From Neobacillus cucumis (GTDB lineage: Bacteria > Bacillota > Bacilli > Bacillales_B > DSM-18226): 64,000 nt of DNA. Positions 42,864-51,988 of the stretch are shown here, in pieces. The DNA is taken from contig NZ_JAEHGC010000015.1 of assembly GCF_016107705.1 (NCBI RefSeq), positions 62,001-126,000 of the forward strand. Reading direction: 5' to 3'. A program made the position numbers and the translations under genes. The notes beneath the pieces were generated by a model. The model worked only from the letters and a program-made list of their open reading frames with translations, was not told where the DNA came from and ran no database searches. Each line of letters starts with the position of its first letter. The stretch's first letter is position 1.

Positions 42864-42973
42864 TTCTTATCAAGAGCAGGCGGAGGGACCAGCCCTATGA
42901 AGCCCGGCAACCGACTTACCCAAAATAGTAAGCACGGTGCTAAATCTTGCAGCAAAAAGCTGAAAGATGAGAA
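42864..42973 (+). ncRNA. SAM-I riboswitch (S-box) upstream of mtnWXBD
   Basis: P1 TTCTTATC / GATGAGAA encloses GAGGGACCAGCCC, GAAGCCCGGCAACC, AAGCACGGTGCTAAATCTTGC and GAAAGATGAGAAG in S-box order. The terminator at 42993-43022 lies 20 nt downstream. Confidence 0.96.
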
Positions 42974-42992
42974 GATGGTAGTTTCGAATGCT

Positions 42993-43022
42993 AACCTCTT
43001 CTTTCTTGAAGAGGTTTTTTAT
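42993..43022 (+). terminator. Riboswitch-controlled terminator of mtnW
   Basis: AACCTCTTC / GAAGAGGTT stem with a TTTCTT loop and T6, ending ~28 nt before mtnW. Confidence 0.92.
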
Positions 43023-43050
43023 TTATACAGGAAAGGAAGTACGAACATCT

Positions 43051-44262
43051 ATGACTGAAATCATTGCTACATACCTCCTTCATGGGGAAAAAAGTCCGGC
43101 AAAAAAAGCGGAGGAAATCGCACTAGGATTAACGGTAGGTTCCTGGACCAATCTGCCTGAACTTGAAAAAAATCAATTGCGAAAACATAAGGGCAGGGTG
43201 GTGTCCATTGAAGACTTCCATTCAGAAAAAGATGAGCCGTCAATTATCCGGATTGCCTACCCAACCGTTAATTTTTCAAATGACTTACCGGCAATTTTAA
43301 CGACTGTTTTTGGAAAGCTGTCCCTCGACGGGAAAATTAAACTCCTTGATTTAGAGTTCGGTCAAGAATTAAAAAATCAGTTTCCGGGACCAAGATTTGG
43401 AATTGAAGGCATTCGTGAAAAGGTGGGTGTCCAAGGTCGGCCCCTATTAATGAGCATCTTCAAAGGGGTACTCGGAAAAGATCTGGCTTTTTTAGCGGAA
43501 CAATTGAAACAGCAAGCACTTGGCGGTGTAGACCTGGTAAAGGATGATGAGATCCTTTTTGAAAATGAACTGACACCATTTGAAGATAGAATTACAGAGG
43601 GTAAAAAGGTTTTACAAGCTGTTTACGAGGAGACTGGGCATAGAACCTTGTATGCAGTAAATTTAACGGGCAGAACATCACAGCTTAAGGATAAGGCTAG
43701 AAGGGCTGCAGAGCTTGGAGCCGACCTTTTATTATTTAATGTATTTTCTTATGGCCTAGATGTCTTACAGGAATTAAGGGAGGATGATGGCATTGGATTA
43801 CCATTGATGGCACATCCTGCGGTAAGCGGTGCGTTAACATCATCACCGCAATATGGACTATCCCATTCCTTATTACTTGGAAAGCTATTACGCTATGCGG
43901 GTGCAGATTTGTCATTATTCCCGTCACCATACGGAACGGTTGCATTAGATAAACCTTTAGCTTTATCGATAGCTGATGAGCTTACAAAAGAAGATTCATT
44001 TAAGACAGCATTTCCTGTCCCTTCTGCCGGAATCCATCCAGGATTGGTTCCACTGTTAATTCGTGATTTTGGTGTTAATTCCGTTATCAATGCCGGCGGC
44101 GGTGTTCATGGACATCCGGATGGAGCAAAAGGTGGCGGCATAGCTTTTAGGCAGGCAATTGATACTAAATTAAAGGGTGATTCCTTGGTGGAAGGTGCTA
44201 AAATTTATCCGGAGCTTAAAAAGGCTCTTGAATTATGGGGAAATGCGGAGGTTACGGTTTAA
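43051..44262 (+). CDS. mtnW: 2,3-diketo-5-methylthiopentyl-1-phosphate enolase (RuBisCO-like)
   Basis: RuBisCO-like protein that enolises 2,3-diketo-5-methylthiopentyl-1-phosphate. The 403 aa keep the metal-binding motif [10 protein letters not shown], in which Lys164 is the residue carbamylated in the family, and the phosphate-binding [12 protein letters not shown] loop. RuBisCO catalytic residues needed for CO2 fixation are replaced, as in other MtnW proteins. ATG 43051 is preferred over 42988, which would lie in the riboswitch terminator. AAAGGAAG precedes it. First gene of the mtnWXBD operon. Confidence 0.96.
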   Translation: MTEIIATYLLHGEKSPAKKAEEIALGLTVGSWTNLPELEKNQLRKHKGRVVSIEDFHSEKDEPSIIRIAYPTVNFSNDLPAILTTVFGKLSLDGKIKLLDLEFGQELKNQFPGPRFGIEGIREKVGVQGRPLLMSIFKGVLGKDLAFLAEQLKQQALGGVDLVKDDEILFENELTPFEDRITEGKKVLQAVYEETGHRTLYAVNLTGRTSQLKDKARRAAELGADLLLFNVFSYGLDVLQELREDDGIGLPLMAHPAVSGALTSSPQYGLSHSLLLGKLLRYAGADLSLFPSPYGTVALDKPLALSIADELTKEDSFKTAFPVPSAGIHPGLVPLLIRDFGVNSVINAGGGVHGHPDGAKGGGIAFRQAIDTKLKGDSLVEGAKIYPELKKALELWGNAEVTV

Positions 44263-44928
44263 ATGACGAAACCTGTAATTTATTGTGATTTTGACGGGAC
44301 GGTTACCGAGAGTGACAACATTATTGCAATTATGAAAAGATTTGCACCTCCAGGATGGGAAGCAATCAAGGATCAAATTTTATCCCAGCAAATATCAATC
44401 AGTGAAGGGGTAGGAAAATTATTTTCGTTATTGCCCAGTGATTGGAAAGATGAAATAACTGCATTTGCGATTGAAAATGCTAAAATTCGACCGGGTTTCA
44501 AAGAATTTGTTGAATTTGCCCGCAGTGAAAACATCCCATTCTACATAATCAGTGGTGGAATAGACTTTTTTCTTCATCCGATTCTTGAGGAGTTCGGTCC
44601 TTTTGATGGGGTTTATTGCAATGGGTCAAATTTTTCCGGTGAAACAATCGAAATTTTATGGCCGAATGAATGTGATAAACTATGTACCAATCAATGCGGC
44701 TGTTGTAAGCCGAGCATTATTCGACAATTAAACCTAGAGGAAGATCCTTTCAAAATTGTCATTGGGGACTCTGTTACCGATTTAGAAGCAGCAAAACAGG
44801 CGGACTTTGTGCTGGCAAGGGATTTGCTTCAGGAAAAATGTGCTGAGTGGGGAATTAATCACCGGGGGTTCAACACGTTCTTTGATTGTATGGAAGAAAT
44901 AAAAAAAGAATTGGGGTGGATGAGATAA
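44263..44928 (+). CDS. mtnX: 2-hydroxy-3-keto-5-methylthiopentenyl-1-phosphate phosphatase
   Basis: HAD-superfamily phosphatase that follows MtnW in the pathway. The 221 aa start with the HAD motif [14 protein letters not shown] and include motif [26 protein letters not shown] Cys cluster ([13 protein letters not shown]) lies in the cap region, as in Bacillus MtnX. The ATG starts immediately after the mtnW stop. Confidence 0.95.
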   Translation: MTKPVIYCDFDGTVTESDNIIAIMKRFAPPGWEAIKDQILSQQISISEGVGKLFSLLPSDWKDEITAFAIENAKIRPGFKEFVEFARSENIPFYIISGGIDFFLHPILEEFGPFDGVYCNGSNFSGETIEILWPNECDKLCTNQCGCCKPSIIRQLNLEEDPFKIVIGDSVTDLEAAKQADFVLARDLLQEKCAEWGINHRGFNTFFDCMEEIKKELGWMR

Positions 44929-44929
44929 A

Positions 44930-45559
44930 ATGCTAAAGAAAAGATGGTCTGAATTGGCGGATGTTAAAGACGAACTGGCAGAGAGAGATTGGTTTATGGG
45001 GACAAGTGGAAACCTTGCGATCAAAGTTAGTGATCATCCACTGCAATTTTTGGTAACAGCAAGTGGAAAGGATAAGCGGAAACGTACGGATGAGGATTTT
45101 CTTCTAGTCAATGAATTCGGCCGTGCCGTCGATCAAACTCATTTAAAGCCGTCTGCGGAAACTTTGCTTCATGTCGAAATTTATCAAAAAACAGCTGCCG
45201 GATGCAGTCTCCATGTTCATACGATTGATAATAATGTTATTTCTGAAGTGTATGGCGATCAAGGTGAGGTCACGTTTAAAGGCCAGGAGCTTATTAAGGC
45301 ATTTGATATGTGGGAAGAAGATGCTGTCTTAAAAATTCCGATTATTCATAACTATGCTGATATTCCTACACTTGCACGTGTATTTTCTGAGCATGTTTCA
45401 GGGGATTCCGGTGCTGTTCTAATTCGAAATCATGGGATTACGGTTTGGGGAAAAACTGCCTTTGAAGCCAAGAAGATACTTGAGGCATCAGAATTTCTGT
45501 TTCGCTATCAGTTACGATTATTAGAACATAAACAAAATCAGTTATTTAAAGTGGTATAA
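44930..45559 (+). CDS. mtnB: Methylthioribulose-1-phosphate dehydratase
   Basis: Class II aldolase-fold zinc enzyme that dehydrates 5-methylthioribulose 1-phosphate. The 209 aa include [10 protein letters not shown], a metal-binding [11 protein letters not shown] (HxH) and a third histidine in [10 protein letters not shown]. It starts one base after the mtnX stop region and is translated in the same operon. In the pathway it acts before MtnW, so gene order does not follow reaction order. Confidence 0.95.
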   Translation: MLKKRWSELADVKDELAERDWFMGTSGNLAIKVSDHPLQFLVTASGKDKRKRTDEDFLLVNEFGRAVDQTHLKPSAETLLHVEIYQKTAAGCSLHVHTIDNNVISEVYGDQGEVTFKGQELIKAFDMWEEDAVLKIPIIHNYADIPTLARVFSEHVSGDSGAVLIRNHGITVWGKTAFEAKKILEASEFLFRYQLRLLEHKQNQLFKVV

Positions 45560-45587
45560 TTAAATTATTTAAAGGGAGAGAATGGAA

Positions 45588-46121
45588 ATGGCTTATATTA
45601 CATTCCAAAGTAAAGAAGAACAAATTCATGATCAGCAGGAGGTTGCAGGCTTCCTATCAAGTCAGGAAGTTATTTATGAGCAATGGGATATTTCAAAATT
45701 ACCGCAAGCTTTAGTTGAAAAATATAACCTAAGTGATGAGGAAAAAGAGGAAATCCTAGCTGTTTTTGCAACTGAAATTGCAGATATCTCGGCAAGAAGA
45801 GGCTATAAAGCTCAGGATGTAATCTCTTTATCAGATACAACACCAAACTTGGATGTTCTTTTGAAGAACTTTAAACAAGAACATCATCATACAGATGACG
45901 AGGTTCGTTTTATCGTAAGCGGACATGGTGTATTCGTCATCCAAGGAAAAGATGGTGAGTTCTTTGAAGTTCATTTAAATCCAGGAGATTTAATTTCTGT
46001 TCCGGAAAATATCAGACACTACTTTACACTTGAAGCAGACCGTAAAGTGGTTGCTGTTCGTATTTTCGTAACAACAGAGGGCTGGGTACCAATTTATGAA
46101 AAAGAAGAGGTAAATCAATAA
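45588..46121 (+). CDS. mtnD: Acireductone dioxygenase
   Basis: Metal-dependent cupin that oxidises the acireductone intermediate to 4-methylthio-2-oxobutyrate and formate (iron form) or to an off-pathway product (nickel form). The 177 aa hold the cupin ligands in EHHHTDDEVRFIVSGHG and a further His in ENIRHYFTL. ATG 45588 is preferred to ATG 45582, which is too near the AAAGGGAGAG site. It ends the operon at a strong terminator. Confidence 0.95.
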   Translation: MAYITFQSKEEQIHDQQEVAGFLSSQEVIYEQWDISKLPQALVEKYNLSDEEKEEILAVFATEIADISARRGYKAQDVISLSDTTPNLDVLLKNFKQEHHHTDDEVRFIVSGHGVFVIQGKDGEFFEVHLNPGDLISVPENIRHYFTLEADRKVVAVRIFVTTEGWVPIYEKEEVNQ

Positions 46122-46140
46122 GCTAAAATAACAAAGATAC

Positions 46141-46173
46141 GGCCGGCAGATTCTGCCGGCCGCTTTTATTTGT
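46141..46173 (+). terminator. Terminator after mtnWXBD
   Basis: GGCCGGCAGA / TCTGCCGGCC stem with a T-rich tail. Confidence 0.93.
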
Positions 46174-46254
46174 AAATCTTAAAATCTGCAAATCTAGAAA
46201 ACTGTGTCGAATAAATGGAATAATTATAATGTTTTGTCTACTTTTGCGATACGG

Positions 46255-46282
46255 TTTACTTTTTGACAAATTCTTGTATAAT
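46255..46282 (+). promoter_or_regulatory. Promoter of the Spo0E-like gene
   Basis: TTTACT, a 16-bp spacer and TATAAT. Confidence 0.6.
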
Positions 46283-46332
46283 TCATCAAGTAGCCTAATT
46301 TAGTGGATTAGAGTGTAAGAGTAAGGAGAAGG

Positions 46333-46587
46333 ATGAAATTGTACAAGCATGGTAGTAGTAGTTCAGAAATGTTAGCGGAAATAAAAGTAAAAAGAGAACT
46401 TATGATGGAATGTGCAAATACAAAAGGTTTTACAAGTGAAGAGACCATCAAATATAGTCAAGAGCTTGATGAATTAATCTACGAATATCAAAAAGTTGCA
46501 GGTCAATCTACTAAAAAACAAGAGGAGGTAAAACTTTCTTTTAAACAATCCATATTAGTATGGCCGAAGGTAATTGTGGGTTTTTAA
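46333..46587 (+). CDS. Spo0E-like aspartyl-phosphate phosphatase
   Basis: An 84-aa helical protein with the family signature SQELDELIYEYQ (residues ~40-51). Spo0E proteins dephosphorylate Spo0A~P and thereby delay sporulation. The N-terminal helix contains RELMMECANTKGFTSEETI, the normal spacing to the signature. AAGGAGAAGG lies very close to the ATG at 46333, so a TTG at 46339 is a possible alternative start. It could act against the sporulation-type kinases also encoded in this window. Confidence 0.88.
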   Translation: MKLYKHGSSSSEMLAEIKVKRELMMECANTKGFTSEETIKYSQELDELIYEYQKVAGQSTKKQEEVKLSFKQSILVWPKVIVGF

Positions 46588-46623
46588 AAAGAAAAGATTG
46601 GAGTGTGGATGCAGCTGCGATTC

Positions 46624-47355
46624 TTAAAAAGTTTCGATAATTAATACCATTGCAAGCAAGCCTGTAATAAAGGCATAGGTTGATGTTCTTTCATTACCAT
46701 CCCCATGACTTTCTGGAATTAACTCCTTATAGATAATGAACAACATAGCACCTGCCGCAAATGAAAGTCCATATGGTACAAGCCCTTGAACAAATGCTGT
46801 TAAATAAAATCCCATTAACGAGGTAACAATTTCAATAGCACCCGTTAACGTCGCAAGGATGAAGGCCTTAAATTTACCCATCTTTTGATTGATTAGAAAT
46901 AACGCAACTAGAAGGCCTTCCGGCGCATTTTGAAAGCCAATTGCCAGTGCAATTAAATTCCCCGTCTCTCCAGTATTAGATGCATAACTCACACCTACTG
47001 AAAGCCCCTCCGGGATATTATGAAGGGTGATTGCGGAAATGATCAAAAAAGCCTTTTCGTCAAACTGAATCCCGTATTGATTATGGTCAAGTTCAATATG
47101 TGGTATTTTCTTTTCTAAAATCGTTAATGCAAAAACTCCGAGGAACACTCCAATAAAAAGTGAAAGAAATCCCCCGATTTTTAATGCTTCAGGAATAAGT
47201 CCTATTGTAGAGGCAGTCATCATAATCCCTGCGCTAAAAGCTAATAAGATATCTTTAAAGCGGTGTGTAACGGAATGATGGATAAAAAGAATAACTAATG
47301 CACCCGCTCCTGTTGATAACGCAGAAAGAATACTTCCAATCAATACATCAGCCAT
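46624..47355 (-). CDS. ZIP-family metal transporter
   Basis: A 243-aa membrane protein with eight helices. Helices 4 and 5 carry the metal-site motifs HNIPEGLSVGVSY and GFQNAPEGL, typical of the GufA-like ZIP subfamily that imports zinc or other divalent metals. A cytoplasmic loop has a short acidic/His part (IPHIELDHNQYG). AAGGGAAAGGAATGG precedes the start. The 430-bp gap upstream to etfB is AT-rich. I see no convincing Zur or MntR box in it. Confidence 0.85.
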   Translation of the reverse strand: MADVLIGSILSALSTGAGALVILFIHHSVTHRFKDILLAFSAGIMMTASTIGLIPEALKIGGFLSLFIGVFLGVFALTILEKKIPHIELDHNQYGIQFDEKAFLIISAITLHNIPEGLSVGVSYASNTGETGNLIALAIGFQNAPEGLLVALFLINQKMGKFKAFILATLTGAIEIVTSLMGFYLTAFVQGLVPYGLSFAAGAMLFIIYKELIPESHGDGNERTSTYAFITGLLAMVLIIETF

Positions 47356-47733
47356 TTACACTCCATTCCTTTCCCTTTCTTAAAGATAAAAATGGAATAT
47401 TTGTAATTTTAGATAATAATGTGATTTTTATCATTGTTTATATCTTAATATTTCATATAGTTATATTAAAGATATTAATAAACTTACATCAGGATTTTCT
47501 ACATAAGCTTCTAGATTTTTTTATTCCCTTTCATTCCCACTCAGGTTCCGTATTAACTAACTTCCAGAAAAGCTCACATGTATTGAAGTCTATTCAAAAG
47601 TTCAAGAAAGGTTCATACACTCGCTTTTGAATTTAGACTAAAATTAACAAGTAAGGAAAAAAAAGAAAATTAAATTGGTTTAGTACTATGCTTATATTGC
47701 GATTCCTATATCGTAATAAAAAGCATTTTTATC

Positions 47734-47751
47734 TGAAAGCAACAGCTTTCA
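47734..47751. promoter_or_regulatory. Palindrome just upstream of etfB
   Basis: TGAAAGC-AACA-GCTTTCA, a perfect 7-bp inverted repeat 34 bp before the etfB ATG. It could be an operator or an mRNA hairpin. It is not a match to FadR or cre consensus. Confidence 0.5.
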
Positions 47752-47785
47752 ATTTCCAGATTTTATGGAGGAGGGAAAGTCCTAC

Positions 47786-48613
47786 ATGCACATTGTCGTC
47801 TGTGTCAAACAAGTACCTGATACAAAAATTATTAAAATTAATCCCAAAACCAACACACTCGACCGCCGCAGCGCACCAGCCATCCTAAACCCTTACGATG
47901 CACATGCTGTACAGGAAGCTGTAAAGATTAAAGAGAAAACCGGCGGTACTATTTCTGTGTTATCCATGGGGCCACCTCAAGCAACAGAGGTCATAAAAAA
48001 AAGTATTGAAATTGGTGCAGATAGAGGCTATCTAATCTCTGACCGTGCATTTGCAGGGGCGGATACGCTAGCAACGAGTTATGCTTTATCTAAGGCGCTG
48101 GAAAGAATCAACAAGGATCTTCCTATTGATATGGTTATTTGTGGAAAGCATGCTATTGATGGAGATACCGGGCAGGTTGGTCCCGGGATAGCAAGAAGGA
48201 TGGATATCCCTCCAGTTACAAATGTAATCGAAGTATCGGAAGTAAATTTAAACGAAAAGACTGTTTTATTAAGAAGAAAGCTATCCAGCGGATATGAATT
48301 AATTCAGGCAGAAATGCCATGTCTGCTCACAGTTGAAAAGGAAATAAACGAAATTGAATATGCACCTATGCCAAACATGTTGAAAGCAGCACGATACGAA
48401 TCAATTGTTTGGACAGTTAATGATCTGGAAAATGTGGAGCGCACGCAGCTTGGTCTAAAGGGTTCCCCTACGGTTGTAGGAAAAATGTTTACCCCTCCAA
48501 GGCCGGAAGGTGGAGTGAAACAACTTGAAGGCTCTGCGAATGAGCAAGTGAAACAGCTCATGGGAGTCTTAATGGAGAAGAAAGATCTGTTCGCCATCCA
48601 GTCATCAAAATAA
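47786..48613 (+). CDS. Electron transfer flavoprotein beta subunit (FixA-type)
   Basis: A 275-aa ETF beta subunit beginning MHIVVCVKQVPDTKII. The AMP/FAD-binding adenine region includes CGKHAIDGDTGQVGPG. FixA-type ETFs of FixABCX complexes bind an extra FAD used for electron bifurcation. This agrees with fixC and fixX genes downstream. ATG 47786 has GGAGGAGGG upstream. It heads a four-gene operon. Confidence 0.9.
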   Translation: MHIVVCVKQVPDTKIIKINPKTNTLDRRSAPAILNPYDAHAVQEAVKIKEKTGGTISVLSMGPPQATEVIKKSIEIGADRGYLISDRAFAGADTLATSYALSKALERINKDLPIDMVICGKHAIDGDTGQVGPGIARRMDIPPVTNVIEVSEVNLNEKTVLLRRKLSSGYELIQAEMPCLLTVEKEINEIEYAPMPNMLKAARYESIVWTVNDLENVERTQLGLKGSPTVVGKMFTPPRPEGGVKQLEGSANEQVKQLMGVLMEKKDLFAIQSSK

Positions 48614-48646
48614 ACCTTTATCTTTTTAGTGCAGGGAGGGATTTTA

Positions 48647-49672
48647 ATGAATCTTGAGGAATATCGTGGAGTTTGGGTCTTTATTGAACAAAATGGTGGG
48701 AAAATCGAAGGAGTTTCTCTAGAGTTGTTAGGTGCCGGCAGAAAATTAGCTGATAAGCTGCAAGTTCCGCTGGGAGGATTTTTACTTGGACAAGGCATCA
48801 AATCATTGGCAAACAAAGTGATTGAGTATGGTGCAGATGAAATATATATAATTGATCATCCTGTATTAAAGGAGTACCGCACAGAATCTTATATGAAAGG
48901 TGTAGACATGCTTGCCGAAAAGTATAAGCCTGAAATCATTCTGTATGGTGCGACACCTAATGGAAAAGATTTAGCTAGTGCAGTAGCGACCGATTTAAAT
49001 ACAGGTTTAACCGCAGATACGACTATGCTCGATATCGATTTGGATAACCGGCTATTAGAAGCAAGCCGTCCTGCTTTCGGCGGTAATATTATGGCTACAA
49101 TTCTTTGTAAGAAACATCGGCCGCAAATGGCAACAGTTCGTCCTAAAGTCATGAAAGCATTAGAGCCGGTTGCAGGCAGAATAGGGAAGGTTATTGAAGA
49201 ACAAATCACCCTTAAAGAAGAAGATATGCGTACAAAAGTACTCCAAATTGTGAATGATGTCACAAAGAAGGCTAATTTAGCGGATGCTCACGTCATTGTA
49301 TGCGGTGGAAAAGGGATGGGGGACGAGAAAAACTTCCAACTCATTCATGAATTTGCTGAAACAATTGGTGCGAGTGTCGGTGGAACGAGGGATGTTGTTG
49401 AAGCTGGCTGGCTTCCGCATTACCTTCAAATTGGTCAGACGGGTGAAACAGTTACACCGAAGATTTTCTTTGCAATAGCAGTGTCAGGTGCCATCCAGCA
49501 CGTGGTTGGGATGAAAAACTCGGATACTATTATCGCCATCAATAAGGATCCGAAAGCACCTATTTTCGACGTAGCAACCTATGGAATAGTCGGAGATGCT
49601 ATGGAAATATTGCCAAAATTAATTGAGCAATTTAAACAGGTTCAGAAGGGCGGTGCAATGAGCTATGTCTGA
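48647..49672 (+). CDS. Electron transfer flavoprotein alpha subunit (FixB-type)
   Basis: A 341-aa ETF alpha subunit. The C-terminal FAD-binding domain is clear: GGKGMGDEKNFQLIHEFA, VGGTRDVVEAGWLPHYLQIGQTG and IAVSGAIQHVVGMKNSDTIIAINKDPKAPIF. ATG 48647 is preferred, with AGGGAGGG upstream. Its end overlaps the fixC start by 8 bp, which points to coupling. Confidence 0.93.
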   Translation: MNLEEYRGVWVFIEQNGGKIEGVSLELLGAGRKLADKLQVPLGGFLLGQGIKSLANKVIEYGADEIYIIDHPVLKEYRTESYMKGVDMLAEKYKPEIILYGATPNGKDLASAVATDLNTGLTADTTMLDIDLDNRLLEASRPAFGGNIMATILCKKHRPQMATVRPKVMKALEPVAGRIGKVIEEQITLKEEDMRTKVLQIVNDVTKKANLADAHVIVCGGKGMGDEKNFQLIHEFAETIGASVGGTRDVVEAGWLPHYLQIGQTGETVTPKIFFAIAVSGAIQHVVGMKNSDTIIAINKDPKAPIFDVATYGIVGDAMEILPKLIEQFKQVQKGGAMSYV

Positions 49673-50960
49673 GAAATTTGATGTAATCATCGTTGGAGCA
49701 GGTCCGGCAGGCTCAGCTTGTGCACTGGTTTGCGCAAGAAACGGTTTGAATGTATTGCTTCTTGAAAGAGGAGAATACCCTGGCAGCAAGAATGTTATGG
49801 GCGGCGTCTTATTCAGCAAACAATTAAGGGATCTGGTTCCTGAATTTTGGAAGGAAGCCCCTCTTGAGCGCCCAGTTGTTGACCACAGGTATTGGGTGTT
49901 AGGTGAAGAATCAGCCATTCAAATAGGGTATAAAGGTATGGAATGGGGTGCAGAACCTTACAATAGTTTTACTGTTCAAAGAGCCAAATTCGACCAATGG
50001 TTTGCGAATAAAGCAGTGGAAGCAGGAGCATTGCTCGTTAATGAAACAGTGGTCACAGAATGTATTGTAGAAAACGGCAAGGTTGTTGGAGTTCGTACTG
50101 ACCGTCCCGACGGAGAATTATATGCCGACGTAGTGGTATTAGCCGATGGAGTAAACTCCCTTTTAGCTAAACAGCTAGGCTTCCGGAAAGAACATCCACC
50201 GGAACATGTTGCTTTATGTGCCATGGAAGTTATTAATATGCCAAAAGAAAAAATTAACGAACGGTTTAACATTGCAGAAAACCAAGGTGTAGCAATTGAA
50301 ATTTTTGGTGAATCGACAAAAGGGAATTTTGGCGCTGCATTCCTTTATACGAATCAAGATAGCATAAATATTGGGGTCGGTACAACACTTGCCGCTATGA
50401 TCAAAGATAAATTAAAGCCATATGATTTATTGGATCAATTAAAAAATCATCCAACGATAAAACCTTTGATTGAAGGTGGGGAATCTGCAGAGTATCTTGC
50501 CCACCTAATCCCTGAAGGGGGATACCGTTCAGTACAGAAGGTGGTTGGAAATGGTGTCGTTGTCGTTGGTGATGCAGCATCGCTTGTTAACGCTATGCAC
50601 GGTGAAGGCTCCAACTTGGCCATGTACTCTGGGGAACTAGCAGCAAAGACAATTGTTCAGGCGAAAAAACGCGGAGACTTTAGCGAATCCAGCTTAAACC
50701 AATACCGCGAAGCTCTTAACAATAGTTTTATCATGAAAGACTTGGATAAATACAAAGATGCACCTCATACATTTGAGTCATATCCGCAATATTTTAAAGA
50801 ATACGCTCCAATGCTAACCAAAGCAATGGGTAAATTCTTTACTGTTGATGGTACACCTAAACGTGATAAACAAAAACAAATTATGAAGAGTTTTACAGAC
50901 GGAAGAGGGACATTCAAAGTGCTTACTGATATTTATCGTGTTTGGAAGGCGGTGAAATAA
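49665..50960 (+). CDS. fixC: FixC-type flavoprotein:quinone oxidoreductase
   Basis: A 431-aa FAD-dependent dehydrogenase of the FixC/EtfQO family. The N-terminal Rossmann motif is DVIIVGAGPAGSACALVCARNG, and the C-terminal FAD contact is GNGVVVVGDAASLVNAMHGEG. It receives electrons from the ETF and reduces quinone at the membrane, here together with the ferredoxin-like FixX. The stop codon overlaps the fixX start by one base. Its last ~24 nt are duplicated at 54682, at the edge of the second fixX copy. Confidence 0.92.
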   Translation: MSEKFDVIIVGAGPAGSACALVCARNGLNVLLLERGEYPGSKNVMGGVLFSKQLRDLVPEFWKEAPLERPVVDHRYWVLGEESAIQIGYKGMEWGAEPYNSFTVQRAKFDQWFANKAVEAGALLVNETVVTECIVENGKVVGVRTDRPDGELYADVVVLADGVNSLLAKQLGFRKEHPPEHVALCAMEVINMPKEKINERFNIAENQGVAIEIFGESTKGNFGAAFLYTNQDSINIGVGTTLAAMIKDKLKPYDLLDQLKNHPTIKPLIEGGESAEYLAHLIPEGGYRSVQKVVGNGVVVVGDAASLVNAMHGEGSNLAMYSGELAAKTIVQAKKRGDFSESSLNQYREALNNSFIMKDLDKYKDAPHTFESYPQYFKEYAPMLTKAMGKFFTVDGTPKRDKQKQIMKSFTDGRGTFKVLTDIYRVWKAVK

Positions 50961-51244
50961 TGTCAACGACAACTCTTGAGGAAAAACAATATCTTCTAAG
51001 ATTTAAGTGCGACACGAAATCACACTTAACCGTGCTTGATCATGATGTTTGCATGACCAAATGTCCGGATAAACTTTGCACAGTATTTTGCCCGGCCGAG
51101 GTTTATAAATGGGAAGGAACACGGATGCAGGTAGGCTTTGAAGGCTGCCATGAATGCGGAAGCTGCCGGATTGGCTGCCCTCACGAAAACATTAAATGGG
51201 AATATCCAAAAGGCGGACATGGGATTGTGTTTAGGTTAGCTTAA
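50960..51244 (+). CDS. fixX: Ferredoxin-like protein FixX
   Basis: A 94-aa iron-sulfur protein carrying clusters of the FixABCX complex. Cysteines are arranged as CMTKCPDKLCTVFCPAE and CHECGSCRIGCP, typical of FixX, and the chain ends GIVFRLA. ATG 50960 overlaps the fixC stop. It is the intact copy; a frameshifted, highly similar copy lies at 54706-54991 and a 59-bp fragment of the 3' end at 55612-55670. The 3' end appears to be the attachment site of integrative elements, so part of this copy may have been delivered by the element. Confidence 0.92.
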   Translation: MSTTTLEEKQYLLRFKCDTKSHLTVLDHDVCMTKCPDKLCTVFCPAEVYKWEGTRMQVGFEGCHECGSCRIGCPHENIKWEYPKGGHGIVFRLA

Positions 51245-51247
51245 ATC

Positions 51248-51276
51248 TGTGAGCATTTTGTGAGCAATTGTGAACA
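51248..51276 (+). repeat. Phased integrase arm-like repeats, left end of element 1
   Basis: TGTGAGCA (51248), TGTGAGCA (51259) and TGTGAACA (51269), spaced 11 and 10 bp, directly after the fixX stop. Confidence 0.65.
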
Positions 51277-51311
51277 TAAAAAAACGCTCTTAACTGTTTG
51301 TATAAATAAAA

Positions 51312-51347
51312 AGAGACGGCACTGGTTATACAGTATCGTCTTTTTGT
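51312..51347 (+). terminator. Hairpin downstream of fixX
   Basis: GACGGCACTG pairs imperfectly with CAGTATCGTC and is followed by TTTTTG. A related hairpin follows the second fixX copy near 55055-55092. Confidence 0.55.
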
Positions 51348-51469
51348 TTATCCTCAACATATTTTAATCACCCAACATTATTTTTCAAAATAGACATACA
51401 TCATTTTTATTCTCTTCTTAATAAACTAATAAATAAATTTTAACTAAAAATTATGGAGGGATTGGAGAT

Positions 51470-51763
51470 ATGTCAAGTAATTCTTCAAATAGAAATAAAT
51501 CCAATTCAAATAAATCCAGTTCAAATAAGTGCAGTTCAAATAAGTGCAAAGGATGTGTGTGTAGACAACTCAGAAAATTACAAAAAGGTACAATTGTAGA
51601 TTTGTTAATAAATGGAACAGTAATTAAACATGTAGTATTAGTTAAATTCAATAAAAAGACTTGCTGCGCTCACTTTAGTGAATGTGAGACAGAATCAGGA
51701 TCAATTATCGTTGTCGATTGTAGTAAGATTGATGCAATTCGGTTTAAGGCTCATGATTTATAA
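51470..51763 (+). CDS. Ser/Cys-rich small protein, cargo of element 1
   Basis: A 97-aa protein. The first ~28 residues are Ser/Asn/Lys repeats (SNSSNRNKSNSNKSSSNK). A CKGCVCRQLRKLQ motif follows, then a ~55-residue domain with a Cys pair (NKKTCCAHF) and VVDCSKIDAIRF. It is homologous to 55235-55486: the CKGCVCRQLRKLQ and NKKTCC blocks are nearly identical and the Ser-rich head has diverged. There is no signal peptide. The composition suggests a crosslinked spore-surface protein or a metal-binding protein, but I do not recognise the family. GGAGGGATTGGAG precedes the ATG, and a hairpin terminator follows (51777-51813). Confidence 0.75.
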   Translation: MSSNSSNRNKSNSNKSSSNKCSSNKCKGCVCRQLRKLQKGTIVDLLINGTVIKHVVLVKFNKKTCCAHFSECETESGSIIVVDCSKIDAIRFKAHDL

Positions 51764-51776
51764 AAGATAAAAAAAT

Positions 51777-51813
51777 AAGGACGATGCATTTTGATGTACC
51801 ATCGTTTTTTTGT
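51777..51813 (+). terminator. Terminator after Ser/Cys-rich gene 1
   Basis: GGACGATGC / CCATCGT stem with T7. The same GGACGATGCATTTT sequence follows the second copy at 55504. Confidence 0.7.
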
Positions 51814-51988
51814 TTTCCTCTTTAATATGGACAATAACATCCTCACAAACACATATATTGTCATTCTGAGAGGTTTTAAAAAAAATAATGTAATTGTGCC
51901 TAAAGTTTAATTAAGCAACAATATTGAACAAATAGCATGGTTAGAATATAAAAATAAGCCATTACATTATGTAGTGGCTCTTTTTGTG

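Noticed and set aside
47400..47440. Fur/Zur-like box (GATAAT...TTATC) upstream of the ZIP gene
   Set aside because: The match is degenerate with the wrong spacing; AT-rich sequence gives such hits by chance.
47298..47630. 110-aa frame between the ZIP gene and etfB
   Set aside because: It begins inside the ZIP gene on the opposite strand, has no ribosome-binding site and has low-complexity AT-rich composition.
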